From: Xanthobacter dioxanivorans
GTDB lineage: Bacteria; Pseudomonadota; Alphaproteobacteria; Rhizobiales; Xanthobacteraceae
Direction: 5' to 3'
Length of the DNA stretch: 64,000 nucleotides
Assembly (NCBI RefSeq): GCF_016807805.1
Contig: NZ_CP063362.1
Location: 3,514,501-3,578,500 of the forward strand
The position numbers and the translations under genes are program-made. Under the pieces are notes generated by a model. It had not been told where the DNA came from. It did no database searches and saw only the letters and a program-made list of their open reading frames with translations. Numbering within the stretch: position 1 is the first letter of the stretch; each line of letters opens with the position of its first letter. This document shows, piece by piece, positions 47,005 through 57,106 of the stretch.

Positions 47005-48287
47005 TCACGCCGGCTCCCCCGCCAGCACCAGGCAGACATTCTGTCCGCCGAAGCCGAAGGAGTTGGAGATCACCCGCGTCACCCGCGCATCGCGGGCGAC
47101 GTTCGGCACCACGTCCAGCGGAATGGCCGGGTCGGGGATGTTGTAGTTGATGGTGGGCGGAATGCGCCCATGGGCGATGGTGAGCAGCGACACCGCCGCC
47201 TCGATGGCGCCCGCCGCCGTCAGGGTGTGTCCGATCATGGACTTGTTGGACGAGATGGGGATCTGAGCGAGCTTCTCCTCGCCGAAGACGCCCTTCAGGC
47301 CCACATATTCCATGCGGTCGTTCTCGGGCGTCGAGGTGCCGTGGGCGTTGATGTAGTCCACGTCGTCCGGCGTCACGCCGGCATCCTCCAGCGCGTTCTT
47401 CATGCAGCCGACGATGGGCCGGCCGTCCGGGCTGGAACGGGTGCGGTGGAAATTGTCCGCCATCTCGCCGCAGCCTTCCAGCACGCCGAGGATCTTCGCA
47501 CCGCGCGCCACCGCATGCTCGTAGCTCTCCAACACCAGCGCGGCGGCGCCCTCGGCCATCACGAAGCCGTCGCGGTTCTTGGCGAAGGGGCGGGCGGCTT
47601 CCTCCGGCTTGTCGTTGGCGGTGGTGAGCGCGGAGAGCAGCGAGAAGCGGATCAGGGCCTCCGGATGCACCGAGCCGTCCGTGCCGAGGGAAAGGGCGAC
47701 ATCGGTGTCGCCACGGCGGATGGCCTCGACGCCCAGCTGGATGGCGGTCGCGCCCGAAGCGCAGGCGGTGGACAGGGAGATGGGCTGGCCGCGGGTGCCG
47801 AAGCGGTCGGCGAGGCGGTCTGCCACCGAGCCGAACAGGAAGCGCTCGTGCCACGGGCGGAACTTGCCGGACGCCGCGGCGCCCAGAAGATCGTGGTAGA
47901 CGATGGGATAGTGGCCCACCGCATCGGCGATCTGCTGGCGCTCGGGCCATTCCAGCTCCACCGGGGGACCGCGGCGAAGAGCGGGCCGGGGAAATCACCC
48001 GGCGTGCCGATGCCGGCCTCGGAAATGGCTTCCTCCGCGGCAAGCGTCGCGAGCTTTTCCGACAGGTTGGGCGCCGCGACGCGGCTGTCGAACAGGAAGT
48101 CCACGGTGCCGGCGATGGTGGTGCGCATGCCCTCGATGGGGAAGCGCGTGATGGTGTGGATGCCGGATTCGCCCGCCGTGAGGCGGCGCCAGTTGTCGTC
48201 CTTCCCCTGACCCAGGGAGGTGACGACGCCGATGCCCGTCACCACCACGATGGGGCGTCCGAACTTGTCCAAATGCGCCTGTGTCAT
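47005..48287 (-). pseudogene. fabF1XL: 3-Oxoacyl-ACP synthase FabF1XL, interrupted by a one-base frameshift
   Basis: Condensing enzyme of the VLCFA cluster. Residues 1–108 read from ATG 48287 (MTQAHLDKFGRPIVVVTGIG … GPLFAAVP) in one frame; the rest (VELEWPERQQIADAVGHYP … to stop at 47005) is in another. The frame changes at a run of five G (47963–47967; C on the coding strand). One more base there gives a continuous ~427-residue protein. The catalytic triad is intact in the second part: Cys in STACASGAT, His in NAHGTSTPEND, His in KSMIGHTLTAAG. It is either a sequencing/assembly error or a true loss. The second part alone could start at GTG 47961 but would lack the N-domain. Confidence 0.85.
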
Positions 48288-48560
48288 GTTCGCGGCTCCC
48301 TTGCGTGAAGCGCGCCCGCCCCAGGCGCCTGTCCTTTGATTCCGCCGGCCCCGCGCAGGCTGGCTGCGCGGCCGTTCCCGCCGACGGGCTGGAAAATAAG
48401 CCGAAGCCGGCTTCGAGGACAATGCGCCGGCGCCCGGCCTCCTGTCGCCGTCAGGCCGGGGGGCGACCCGCACGCTGCGTCGGGCCGCAGCCCTACGCCT
48501 TCTCGACGAGGCCCGCGCCTTCTCCACGCCAGTGGCCGACCTGGGTCACCACCACGCGTG

Positions 48561-49685
48561 TCACACCGTCGCCGCCCTTCTCCACCGGATCGCCGGGAGC
48601 GGTGGGAAGAGCGTGCCCTTCGACACTGCGAGGGCGGCCAGCGCGAGGCCGGCGATGAACTGCGCCTCGAAGCCGTGACCCATGCGGTTCGCCACCGCGC
48701 GCACGGGCAGGCCGGTTTCGACCAGCACCTGCGCTTCGGCCTCGGTCGCCTCCCGGGCGCCGGTGGTGCCGGAGATGACCGCCGTGCCGGCACCGGTGCC
48801 GGCATTGGCGAGGAGGTCCCTGACCTTCTCGGCGATGGCGCCCGCCACCGCCCGCTTCGCCCGCTCCGACCAGACGCCGGAGAGCCTGGCGATGGGCTTC
48901 GCCCCGCGCGCCGTGGCGTGCTCGGGCGATTCGAGCACCAGGAAGGCGCCCATGGAGCCGGAGGCGATGCCCGGCGCGGTGAAGGCCGGCCGGAACTCGC
49001 CCTTCAGGCAGAAGCCGTCGAGGTCGTTGAGGAGCAGCGTGTCCTCGCGCTCCGCATTGTAGGCGCCGCCCACCAGGGCGATCTCGCTCTGGCCTGCCGC
49101 GATGCGCGAGTAGGCGACGCGCGTCGCATCCACCCCGGCGCTTTCCTCGCCCATGAAGGTGCGCGAGGAGCCGGTGACGCCGTGCACGATGGAGATATTG
49201 CCGGCGAGCAGGTTCGAGAGCTGGGCCAAAGAGAGGGTGGGCCGCAGGTCCGACAGCAGCCGCTCGTTCAACAGCCGCCCGGGATCGTTGGAGGCGGACA
49301 GGTCATTGAGGATCGACGCGTCCACCTGGAAATCCCGCTCGCCGCCGCCAGCGGCGACGATCATGTCGGTCTTCGACAGGATCTCGGTGTTCTTGGCGAT
49401 TCCGGCGGCATCGAGCGCAAGGCCCGCCGCGTAGGTGCCGATCCGCTGCCAGGGCTCCATCTGCCGCTGATCGCCCTTCTTGGGGATCTGGCTGTCGAAG
49501 GAAACCTTGACGAGGGGGTGGACCACATACGGCGCGTAGGTGGTCGCGTCCGTCCGCGGCCCGGCGCCCGAGGAGAGCGCCTCCCAGTGGGCGTCCAGCC
49601 CCTCCCCGAGGGAGGAGACGAGGCCGATGCCAGTGATCCACACGTCGCGGTGGAGCCGGCCGGCTTTGGGATCAGGCATCGGCAA
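48561..49685 (-). CDS. fabF2XL: FabF2XL, ketosynthase-like protein without catalytic Cys; C-terminal frameshift
   Basis: 374 residues as read. KAS fold: VWITGIGLVSSLGEGLD and DFQVDASILNDLS. At the nucleophile site the sequence is SIVHGVTGSSRTFMGEESAG, with no Cys, and the first His motif is ISGTTGAREA; only MGHGFEAQ keeps a His. It therefore resembles a chain-length-factor partner of FabF1XL. The last residues (PLPAIRWRRAATV) are off-frame: adding one base at 48595–48597 (a GGG) continues as PGDPVEKGGDGVTRVVV to a stop at 48493, giving ~397 residues. The start overlaps fabZXL by 14 nt. Confidence 0.85.
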   Translation of the reverse strand: MPMPDPKAGRLHRDVWITGIGLVSSLGEGLDAHWEALSSGAGPRTDATTYAPYVVHPLVKVSFDSQIPKKGDQRQMEPWQRIGTYAAGLALDAAGIAKNTEILSKTDMIVAAGGGERDFQVDASILNDLSASNDPGRLLNERLLSDLRPTLSLAQLSNLLAGNISIVHGVTGSSRTFMGEESAGVDATRVAYSRIAAGQSEIALVGGAYNAEREDTLLLNDLDGFCLKGEFRPAFTAPGIASGSMGAFLVLESPEHATARGAKPIARLSGVWSERAKRAVAGAIAEKVRDLLANAGTGAGTAVISGTTGAREATEAEAQVLVETGLPVRAVANRMGHGFEAQFIAGLALAALAVSKGTLFPPLPAIRWRRAATV

Positions 49686-50145
49686 AGTCCGCGAGGGGGA
49701 AGGAGACGTGCTCGGCCACCTTCATCACCACCGGCTTCATCTTGCCCTCGGGCCAGGGAAGCACGCGGAAGGTGAGTTCGGCGCTGCAGATGGGCTTGCC
49801 CTCGAGCGTCGCGTGGGTCTTGGCCACCACGAAACCCGAACCCTCGTGCAGGATTTCCGAGAAGAGGTCGAGATTCTGCCCCGGCAGCACGAAGGTGCGC
49901 AGCTTCGCCTCCTTCACGGTGGCGAGGAAGGGCATCTTGTTGAAGCGGTTGCGCGCCAGCACCAGCCAGCCGGTGGTCTGCGCCATGGCCTCGATCAGCA
50001 GCACGCCGGGCATGATGGGGTAGCCGGGAAAGTGCCCATCGAAGATGGAACTTTCCTCGGGTACCATTCCCTGGCAGTGGATCTTTTGGAGCGACGGGTC
50101 GATGGTCACGACCCGGTCGATCATCTTGAAAACTTCAGGACGCAT
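49672..50145 (-). CDS. fabZXL: 3-Hydroxyacyl-ACP dehydratase FabZXL
   Basis: 157 residues, FabZ hot-dog fold. The active-site helix region is FDGHFPGYPIMPGVLL then IEAMAQT (His38, Glu52). Second gene of the VLCFA cluster, dehydrating 3-hydroxyacyl-AcpXL during elongation to C26–C28. Starts 11 nt after the acpXL stop. Confidence 0.93.
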   Translation of the reverse strand: MRPEVFKMIDRVVTIDPSLQKIHCQGMVPEESSIFDGHFPGYPIMPGVLLIEAMAQTTGWLVLARNRFNKMPFLATVKEAKLRTFVLPGQNLDLFSEILHEGSGFVVAKTHATLEGKPICSAELTFRVLPWPEGKMKPVVMKVAEHVSFPLADFADA

Positions 50146-50156
50146 CTAGTCAGGCC

Positions 50157-50438
50157 TCACGCGGCCTTCGCAGCGACCAACTCGTCGATGCGGGCGCAGA
50201 GGTTCTTGAGCACGAAATACTGCTCGGTGGTCGCCTTGCCGTCGTTGACTTCCTGCGTCCACTGCTCCAGCGGCAGCTTGATGCCGAACGCCTTGTCGAT
50301 GGCGAAGGCGATGTCGAGGAAGTCGAGGCTGTCGATGCCGAGATCGTCGATGGCGTGGCTGTCCGGCGTGATGGTGTCCCGCGGAATGTCGCAGGTTTCC
50401 GCGATGATGTTGGCCACCGTGTCGAACGTCGAAGACAT
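50157..50438 (-). CDS. acpXL: Acyl carrier protein AcpXL for very-long-chain fatty acids
   Basis: 93 residues, the length of AcpXL and longer than AcpP. Phosphopantetheine site is Ser37 in [28 protein letters not shown] and [17 protein letters not shown] are typical of the special ACP that carries 27-hydroxyoctacosanoate for lipid A. ATG 50438 is preceded by GAGAGGCG; the much longer open frame upstream overlaps the aidB gene and is a shadow. First gene of the cluster. Confidence 0.95.
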   Translation of the reverse strand: MSSTFDTVANIIAETCDIPRDTITPDSHAIDDLGIDSLDFLDIAFAIDKAFGIKLPLEQWTQEVNDGKATTEQYFVLKNLCARIDELVAAKAA

Positions 50439-50716
50439 GGACTGACGCCTCTCGTGTACTCGGCCGGTCCGGCCGCGGCCGCTGCGCGCATCATGCTCTC
50501 GCGCATCATGCACGGGCACCGGCCAGGGCCGAGGGTTGGCCGCATGGCCCCTTCGGAATGATTTGTCGGCCCCTATAGCGAAGGCTGCAAGAGGTTTCAA
50601 TGGCCGACGCCGAACGGCTCGCGCGGGAGGTTCTCCCGCGGCGGTGCCGTGCGTTCCCGCGTCCTTCGCACGATGTCGGCCCAAGGGCAAGGGCGGCTTG
50701 CGCCCGACGGCCGGCC

Positions 50717-52366
50717 TCAGGCCGCGAACGCGCGCTCCAGCAGGAGATTGCGCGCGCTGTCCACGGCATTGGCGCCATAGACCGCCGCAGGGCGGGCGAG
50801 GCGCGTGGCCGCATACGCCTCGGCCACGGCGGCGGGGGCTGATTCGGCCAGCGCGGCGGCGGTGGCCAGGGCCGCCAGCCGGTCGGCGGCCCGGCGGGCA
50901 TGCGCCTCGCGGTCGCCGGACCTGAGGCAGGTGGACACGATTTCCGCCGCGGCCGCGGCGCCGGGCAGGGCGCCGGCATCCCGCAGGAGGTCGGCCAGCA
51001 TGGTTTCGAGGGCGTCCGGCTCGCGCTGGGCGACGCGGACGAGGTCGAGCGCCATCACGTTGCCGGAGCCTTCCCAGATGGCGTTCACCGGCGCCTCGCG
51101 ATAAAGCCGCGGCAGGCCGCTGTCTTCCACGTAGCCATTGCCGCCGATCGCCTCCATGGCTTCCGCGACGAAGGCCGGGGCGGCCTTGCACACGGCGAAT
51201 TTCACCACGGGGGTGAGCACGCGGGCACGGGCCGCCTCCTCCTGCCGGCCTTCGCCGGCGCCGTTTGCGAGGTCGTAGCTGCGCGCGAGGCGCAGTGTCA
51301 GGGCGGTCGCTCCCTCCGCCTCCAGGGCGAGATCGGCCAGCACCATGGCCATGGCCGGCTGGTCCAGGAGCTTGCGCTGGAACACCGTGCGGTGGCGGGC
51401 ATGGTGCAGGGCGCGGGACAGCGCCATGCGCATCAGGCCGGCGGAGGAGACGGCGCAGTCGAGCCGTGTCAGCTGCACCATCTCGAGAATGGCGGGAATG
51501 CCTCGCCCTTCCTCTCCCAGCCGCCAGGCGAAGGCCCGCTCGAACTCCACCTCGGAGGAGGCGTTGGAGCGGTTGCCGAGCTTGCGCTTCAGCCGCACCA
51601 GCCGCAGCCCGTTCACCGTCCCGTCCGGGCGGAAGCGGGGCATGAAGAACGCCGTGAGGCCGCCCGGCGCCTGCGCCAGCACGAGGAAGGCGTCGCTCAT
51701 GGGGGCGGAGAAGAACCATTTGGCTCCGGTAATTTCATACTCGTCGCCCTGGGTGCGTTCCGCCCGCGTGGTGTTGGAGCGCACATCGGTGCCACCCTGC
51801 CGTTCCGTCATGCCCATGCCGAGGGTGACGCCGGCCTTTTCCCAGAACGGCAGGAAGCGCCCGTCATAGGTGCGCGATCGGATGCGCGGCAGGAAGTCGC
51901 GCAGGAGATGGGGGGCGGCGGCCAGGCTCGCGGGGGCGGCGTGGGTCATGGTGAGGGGGCAAACGTGCCCCGCCTCCACTTGGCTCACCAGGTAGAGGCG
52001 TGCCGCGCGGGTCGCCTGCCCCCGCCGGTCGGAGCGGTCCCAGCTTGATGAATGCAGCCCGGCGCAGACGCTCTGCGCCATGAGGGCGTGGTAGGCGGGA
52101 TGGAACTCCACGATGTCGCAGCGCCGGCCGTTGCCGTCGTGGCTGTGCAGTTCGGGTGGGTTCTCGTTGGCCAGCCGGCCGAGGGCCAGTTGCTCGGATG
52201 CGCCCCAGTCCCTGCCGAAGGCGAGGATCTCGTCCGTTGCCCCGTCACGCGCGACGGCCGCCATCAGCGGGGCGTCGAGCGCAGCAAGGTTCAAGTCGGC
52301 GAAGGGGGGCGGCTGGTTGCTGGGATCGTCCGGAGGGAGCGCGCGATCATGCTGCGGAGTGTCCAT
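50717..52366 (-). CDS. aidB: AidB-type acyl-CoA dehydrogenase family protein
   Basis: 549 residues. Acyl-CoA dehydrogenase fold with [92 protein letters not shown]. The GGTDVRSN and NGYVEDS segments match E. coli AidB, a DNA-binding flavoprotein tied to alkylation resistance; the actual activity here is not proven. ATG 52366 has GGGGAGGACGCC. It lies upstream of acpXL on the same strand, 280 bp away. Confidence 0.9.
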   Translation of the reverse strand: MDTPQHDRALPPDDPSNQPPPFADLNLAALDAPLMAAVARDGATDEILAFGRDWGASEQLALGRLANENPPELHSHDGNGRRCDIVEFHPAYHALMAQSVCAGLHSSSWDRSDRRGQATRAARLYLVSQVEAGHVCPLTMTHAAPASLAAAPHLLRDFLPRIRSRTYDGRFLPFWEKAGVTLGMGMTERQGGTDVRSNTTRAERTQGDEYEITGAKWFFSAPMSDAFLVLAQAPGGLTAFFMPRFRPDGTVNGLRLVRLKRKLGNRSNASSEVEFERAFAWRLGEEGRGIPAILEMVQLTRLDCAVSSAGLMRMALSRALHHARHRTVFQRKLLDQPAMAMVLADLALEAEGATALTLRLARSYDLANGAGEGRQEEAARARVLTPVVKFAVCKAAPAFVAEAMEAIGGNGYVEDSGLPRLYREAPVNAIWEGSGNVMALDLVRVAQREPDALETMLADLLRDAGALPGAAAAAEIVSTCLRSGDREAHARRAADRLAALATAAALAESAPAAVAEAYAATRLARPAAVYGANAVDSARNLLLERAFAA

Positions 52367-52535
52367 GGCGTCCTCCCCGCTGGCCGTCCGCTCCTCTGCC
52401 GGAATCGTGCAGCCAGAAACGGCCGTCCACCGATGCACGCCGGGGCTCTGGCCGTCTGCAAGTCGTGCGAGCATTCGCCGCAAAATGCAAGGCAAGCCGC
52501 CGCGATGAGCCCCTCGGGGTCCTCCGGCCGGGAGG

Positions 52536-53426
52536 TCAGATGGGTCCGGAAAATGCGTTGCACTGTTGCATGGAGCCGCTCTTCAGTCCGCGGGTGAACC
52601 AGTTCACGCGTTGCTGCGACGTGCCATGGGTGAAGCTGTCCGGCACCGCATAGCCCTGTGCCTGCTTCTGCAGCCGGTCGTCGCCGATGGCGCTCGCCGC
52701 GCCCAGCGCCTCCTCCACGTCGCCCGGCTCAAGGATGCGGAACCGGGCATTGGCGTGGTAGGCCCACACCCCCGCGAGGCAATCGGCCATCAGCTCCACG
52801 CGAACGGAGAGATTGTTCGCCTCGGCGCGCGAGGACGCGCGCGCCTGCGCCTGCTGCACCTTGGGCAGGAGGCCGATGAGGTTTTCCACGTGGTGGCCCA
52901 CCTCGTGGGCGATGACGTATGCCGCGGCGAAGTCGCCCGGCGCCCTGAAGCGCTCCTTCATCTCCCGGAAGAAGGACAGGTCGAGATAGACCTTCTGGTC
53001 CAGCGGGCAATAGAACGGACCCATCGCCGACTGGGCGCCGCCGCAGGCCGAGCGCGTCGCGCCGGAGAACAGCACCAACTTGGGATCCTGGTAGGTCTTG
53101 CCCTCGGAGCGGAAGATCTCGGTCCACACGTCCTCGGTCTGCGCCAGCACCGCGGCGGCGAATCGGCCGAGATCGTCCTTCGGCGGGCCGCTCTGGGTGG
53201 TGCGCGGCGCGCTCTGCTGCGGGGCGCTGCCGCTCGTACCGTTGATGGCCTCCAGCCCGCCGATGATCACGGCCGGATTGATGCCCAGCGCCCAGCCGAT
53301 CAGGCCGACCACGAGGATGGTGCCGATGCCGAGGCCGCCCCGGCCCCCCGGCATCTGGAACCCGCCACCGCCGCCGCCACGCCGGTCCTCCACATTGTCG
53401 CTGGAGCGGAAATCCTCCCAACGCAT
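52536..53426 (-). CDS. ypfJ: YpfJ-type neutral zinc metallopeptidase
   Basis: 296 residues. Gly-rich N-terminus (residues 14–27), one membrane span ([20 protein letters not shown]), then a peptidase domain with [15 protein letters not shown] (HEXXH-type zinc site), [14 protein letters not shown], and the [18 protein letters not shown] segment. Membrane-anchored with the peptidase outside or inside unresolved; physiological substrate unknown. ATG 53426 follows GGGAGG. Divergent from rnhB. Confidence 0.92.
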   Translation of the reverse strand: MRWEDFRSSDNVEDRRGGGGGGFQMPGGRGGLGIGTILVVGLIGWALGINPAVIIGGLEAINGTSGSAPQQSAPRTTQSGPPKDDLGRFAAAVLAQTEDVWTEIFRSEGKTYQDPKLVLFSGATRSACGGAQSAMGPFYCPLDQKVYLDLSFFREMKERFRAPGDFAAAYVIAHEVGHHVENLIGLLPKVQQAQARASSRAEANNLSVRVELMADCLAGVWAYHANARFRILEPGDVEEALGAASAIGDDRLQKQAQGYAVPDSFTHGTSQQRVNWFTRGLKSGSMQQCNAFSGPI

Positions 53427-53623
53427 GGCTCGCCTCCCGCAGCGCCACTCGGCGGCCCACGCCGCCATTGCCGAAACTCTTCCGGCGGGGGCCTCCCTCG
53501 CCGGAAGATGGGTTTACAACGCCCGCGGGGGAATGCCCAGTTCCCCGACCCGTGGCATGCTATCAGGACGCGAAAGGGCGCGAATCGTCCGCCCCTGTGA
53601 CCGAGTGGATTTCACCGGACGCC

Positions 53624-54373
53624 ATGGCTCCCCGCGGCAAAGCCCCGCCTGCCCAGACCCAGCTTGTCCCCGGACGGCGACGCGGTCGGCCGCCCAAGGC
53701 GAGCGACGTGGCCGGCATGCCGGCCTGGAGAGGTCTCGATTTTTCCCGCGAGCGCGCGCTCTACACGGGGGGCTTTGCGCCCGTGGCCGGTGCCGACGAG
53801 GTGGGACGCGGGCCCCTCGCCGGGCCGGTGGTGGCCGCCGCCGTGGTGCTCGACCCGGCGCGGGTGCCGCAGGGCCTCGACGATTCGAAGAAGCTGACCC
53901 GCGCCAGGCGCGAGGCGCTTTATGCCGAGATCTGCGCCACCGCAGAGGTGGCGGTGGCGCTCGCTCCGCCGGTCCGCATCGATCGCGACAACATCCGCCA
54001 GGCGACGCTCTGGGCCCTCGCCAATGCCGTGCGCGGACTGCCCCGCTGCCCCGCCTTCCTGCTGGTGGACGGCAATGATCCGCCGCAGGTCGCCTGTGCC
54101 GTGGAGGCGGTGGTGGGGGGAGACGGGCTCATCGCCTCGATCGCGGCGGCGTCCATCGTGGCCAAGGTGGTGCGCGACCGGCTGATGGCGGGGGTCGGCG
54201 CCGCCTTTCCCGCCTATGGCTTCGAGCGCCACATGGGCTACGGCACGCCGGAACATGGCGCAGCGTTGCGCGCGCACGGCCCGTGCCTGCACCATCGCCG
54301 TTCCTTCGCTCCGGTGCGTGAGCAGCAGCTCGCCCTGTTTTCAGCGGCAGGGGAGCTGGAAGAGGCGGACTGA
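53624..54373 (+). CDS. rnhB: Ribonuclease HII
   Basis: 249 residues. Cleaves the RNA strand of RNA–DNA hybrids and single ribonucleotides. [18 protein letters not shown] carries the first metal-binding Asp/Glu, then [35 protein letters not shown] and the C-terminal HMGYGTPEH. The ~45-residue N-terminal tail ([18 protein letters not shown]) is Pro/Arg-rich, usual in this group. In-frame starts at 53597 and 53468 exist but overlap the promoter space. Convergent with cydB. Confidence 0.93.
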   Translation: MAPRGKAPPAQTQLVPGRRRGRPPKASDVAGMPAWRGLDFSRERALYTGGFAPVAGADEVGRGPLAGPVVAAAVVLDPARVPQGLDDSKKLTRARREALYAEICATAEVAVALAPPVRIDRDNIRQATLWALANAVRGLPRCPAFLLVDGNDPPQVACAVEAVVGGDGLIASIAAASIVAKVVRDRLMAGVGAAFPAYGFERHMGYGTPEHGAALRAHGPCLHHRRSFAPVREQQLALFSAAGELEEAD

Positions 54374-54395
54374 AGGCCCCGGAGGGACGTGCGCC

Positions 54396-55400
54396 TCAGT
54401 GGTACCCTTCGCCCTCGCGCACCTTGCCGCGGAAGATCCAGTAGACGAACACGATGTAGCCCAGCACCACCGGCAGCAGGAAGATGACGCCGAACAGCAT
54501 CAGGATCTGGCTCGGCGCGGCGGCGGCGGTCTGCCACACGGTGAGGCTCGGCGGCACCAGATAGGGAAAGGTGGAGATGGCGAGGCCCAGGAAGCCGAGC
54601 ACGAACAACCCCACCGTGCCGAAGAAGGGCAGCATCTCCCGCCCCGTTCGCAACCAGTGCCATACGGCATAGGCCAGGAGCGCGGTGACGATGGGCACCG
54701 GCGCCAGGAAGAAGATGTTGGGCCGCGAGAACCAGCGCGTGGCGATGCGCTCGAAGGCGATGGGCGTCCACAGGCTCACGAGGCCCATCAGCACCAGCAC
54801 GGCGAGGAGCAGCGGAATGGCGTGCTGGCGCGCCCGCGCGGCCACCGCGCCGTCGGTCTTGACGAGCAGCCAGGTGGCGCCGAGCAGAGCGTAGCCCATC
54901 ACCACGCCGACGCCGCAGAGGAAGGCGAAGGGGGTCGCCCAGTCGAGCGGGCCGCCGGCGAAGGCGCCGTTTTTCACCGTGATGCCCTGGACGAGGCCGC
55001 CGAGAATCACCCCCTGGGAGAAGGCGGCCACCAGCGAGCCGCCGGCGAATGCGGCGTTCCACCAGCGCCGGCTGCTCATGGCCACCCAGCGAAATTCAAA
55101 GGCGACCCCTCGGAAGACCAGGGCCAGCAGCATGATGATGACCGGCAAATAGAGCGCCGGCATCACCACGGCATAGGCCTTGGGGAAGGCGACCCAAAGG
55201 CCGCCGCCGCCAAGGATGAGCCACGTCTCGTTGCCGTCCCAGAAGGGCGCCACCGTGTTCATCATGGTGTCGCGCTCGCGCTCCTCCTTCGCGAACGGAA
55301 AGAGGATGCCGATGCCAAGATCGAAGCCGTCGAGCACCACGTACATGATGACCGCGACACCGATGATGAGGCCCCAGATGACGGGGAGATACCATTCCAT
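54396..55400 (-). CDS. cydB: Cytochrome bd oxidase subunit II
   Basis: 334 residues, about nine spans. LPVIWGLIIGVAVIMYVVLD, DGFDLGIGILFPF, VAPFWDGNETWLILGGGGLW, VFRGVAFEFRW are strongly conserved CydB motifs. Forms the quinol oxidase with CydA. The length fits CydB/CioB. Starts 49 nt after cydA; no cydX-like small gene was found after it. Confidence 0.95.
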   Translation of the reverse strand: MEWYLPVIWGLIIGVAVIMYVVLDGFDLGIGILFPFAKEERERDTMMNTVAPFWDGNETWLILGGGGLWVAFPKAYAVVMPALYLPVIIMLLALVFRGVAFEFRWVAMSSRRWWNAAFAGGSLVAAFSQGVILGGLVQGITVKNGAFAGGPLDWATPFAFLCGVGVVMGYALLGATWLLVKTDGAVAARARQHAIPLLLAVLVLMGLVSLWTPIAFERIATRWFSRPNIFFLAPVPIVTALLAYAVWHWLRTGREMLPFFGTVGLFVLGFLGLAISTFPYLVPPSLTVWQTAAAAPSQILMLFGVIFLLPVVLGYIVFVYWIFRGKVREGEGYH

Positions 55401-55449
55401 GGCCTGATCCTCTCACACGTCGAAAGGTTGGGAGGGAGCGACGCCGGGC

Positions 55450-56844
55450 TCAGGTGCCCGGGGTCATCTGGCCTTCGCCATGGGCGGCGGCGAGGGGGCG
55501 GCTGGGACGGTCCTTCGCCGGCGGCTCGATGAGCACGCCGCCGGGACCGCGCACGATCAGGCGGTTCATGAAATAGATCCCGGTGGCGAAGATGATGGCG
55601 TAGACGATGAGGAACAGCGCCAGCGTCAGCCCCACGGTCCAGCCGGCAATGGGCGAGATGGCGTCCTCGGTCCGCAGCAGGCCTTCCACCACCCAGGGCT
55701 GGCGGCCCTGCTCGGTGACGATCCAGCCGGACAGGATGGCGATGAAGCCGAGCGGCCAGGCCCAGGAGGAGCCGAGGAGGTACCAGCGCGTGGTGGTCAC
55801 CCGGCCCCTGAAGATGAGCCAGGCGCCGATCCAGCCCATAAGGATCATGATGACGCCGACGCCCACCATGGCCCGGAAGCCGAAGAACGGGCCGAACACC
55901 GGCGGGCGGTCCTGCGGCGCGAAGTCCTTCAGCCCCGGGAACAAGCCGTCGAGGCGATGGGTGATCATCAGCGACGCCCCGTGCGGGATCGAGATCTCGA
56001 ACAGGTTCTTCTCCGCCTTCTCGTCCGGCCAGGCGAACAGCACCAGCGGCGCGGGCTTGCTGCTGTCCCAGTGGGCCTCCACGGCGGCGATCTTCGCCGG
56101 CTGGTAGTGGGCGGAATTGAGGCCGTGGCTGTCGCCCACGAAAGCCTGGATGGGGCCGACGATGGCGAGCATGCCGATGCCCATCACCATCATCACCTTC
56201 GATTCCTCCTGGAACTTGCCGGCGAGGAGATAGCGCGCGCCCACCGACAGGACCACGAGGGAGGTGGTGAGATAGGCCGCCAGCAGCATGTGCGGCAGGC
56301 GCCAGTGGAAGCTCGGGTTGAAGATGATGGCCAGCCAGTCAAGGGGATAGGCCACGCCGTCGCGCAGCTCGAAGCCGGCGGGGGTCTGCATCCAGCTGTT
56401 GGCGGCGAGGATCCAGAAGGCGGACATGAAGGTGCCGAACGCCACGACGCAGCAGGAGAGCACGTGCAGCCAAGGGGGCACCCGGTTCCAGCCGAACAGC
56501 ATGATGCCGAGGAACGTGGCCTCCAGAAAGAAGGCGGTGAGCACCTCGAAGCCGATGAGCGGGGCCACCACCGAGCCGACGAACTCGGCGTAGCGGCTCC
56601 AGTTGGTGCCGAACTGGTAGGACAGCACGATGCCCGACACCACGCCCATGGCGAAGGAGACGGCGAAGATCTTGGTCCAGAAGCGCGCGAGGCGGTGAAA
56701 CACGTCCTTGCCGGTCTTCAGCCAGATCAGCTCCAGCGTCGCGATGAAGGCGGAAAGCCCGATGGTGAAGGCGGGGAAGATGATGTGGAAGCAGACGGTG
56801 AAGGCGAACTGGATGCGCGCGAGGGTGACCGGATCGAAATCCAT
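55450..56844 (-). CDS. cydA: Cytochrome bd oxidase subunit I (short Q-loop, CIO-type)
   Basis: 464 residues. Heme ligands lie in FTVCFHIIFPAFTIG and in the segment with MQTPAGFEL; GWIVTEQGRQPWVV is conserved. The Q-loop region (residues ~240–315) is short compared with E. coli CydA (522 aa), which marks the cyanide-insensitive oxidase (CioA) subgroup. It oxidises ubiquinol and reduces O2 without proton pumping, likely at low oxygen. AAAGGAGCGGGCCA precedes ATG 56844; the frame extension to 57267 is noise. Confidence 0.95.
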   Translation of the reverse strand: MDFDPVTLARIQFAFTVCFHIIFPAFTIGLSAFIATLELIWLKTGKDVFHRLARFWTKIFAVSFAMGVVSGIVLSYQFGTNWSRYAEFVGSVVAPLIGFEVLTAFFLEATFLGIMLFGWNRVPPWLHVLSCCVVAFGTFMSAFWILAANSWMQTPAGFELRDGVAYPLDWLAIIFNPSFHWRLPHMLLAAYLTTSLVVLSVGARYLLAGKFQEESKVMMVMGIGMLAIVGPIQAFVGDSHGLNSAHYQPAKIAAVEAHWDSSKPAPLVLFAWPDEKAEKNLFEISIPHGASLMITHRLDGLFPGLKDFAPQDRPPVFGPFFGFRAMVGVGVIMILMGWIGAWLIFRGRVTTTRWYLLGSSWAWPLGFIAILSGWIVTEQGRQPWVVEGLLRTEDAISPIAGWTVGLTLALFLIVYAIIFATGIYFMNRLIVRGPGGVLIEPPAKDRPSRPLAAAHGEGQMTPGT

Positions 56845-57106
56845 TGGCCCGCTCCTTTGGTCCGTTGGCCGCTTGCCGCGCCGGCCCCCGATGGAGCCCC
56901 GCGCGGGGATGATCCCGATTCCACACGGCAGCGCTTGACGATAGCCGCATCCACCCGGCCCGTCGATGACTACAAGCGCCGCGTGCCGCATTGCCGCATT
57001 GCGGCATGAGCGACCCCGGGGGGCGAGCCGGCGTGCCTGGCATGCGCCGACGGCGGCTTGAATTGGCCGCGGAAGTCGATCAAGAAGCCCCGCTTTGGAG
57101 AATCGG

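Noticed and set aside
44751..47150. 799-codon plus-strand frame opposite lpxXL, adh2XL and the SDR gene
   Set aside because: His/Gly/Arg-rich, no motifs, crosses two intergenic repeats; the minus strand is clearly coding.
47005..47961. Independent 318-residue ketosynthase gene
   Set aside because: It lacks the N-terminal KAS domain half, which is present just upstream in another frame; better explained as one frameshifted gene.
56845..57106. FNR/CRP-type site before cydAB (TTGAC…GTC-like)
   Set aside because: TTGACG at 56935 has no matching GTCAA at the right spacing; no confident site.
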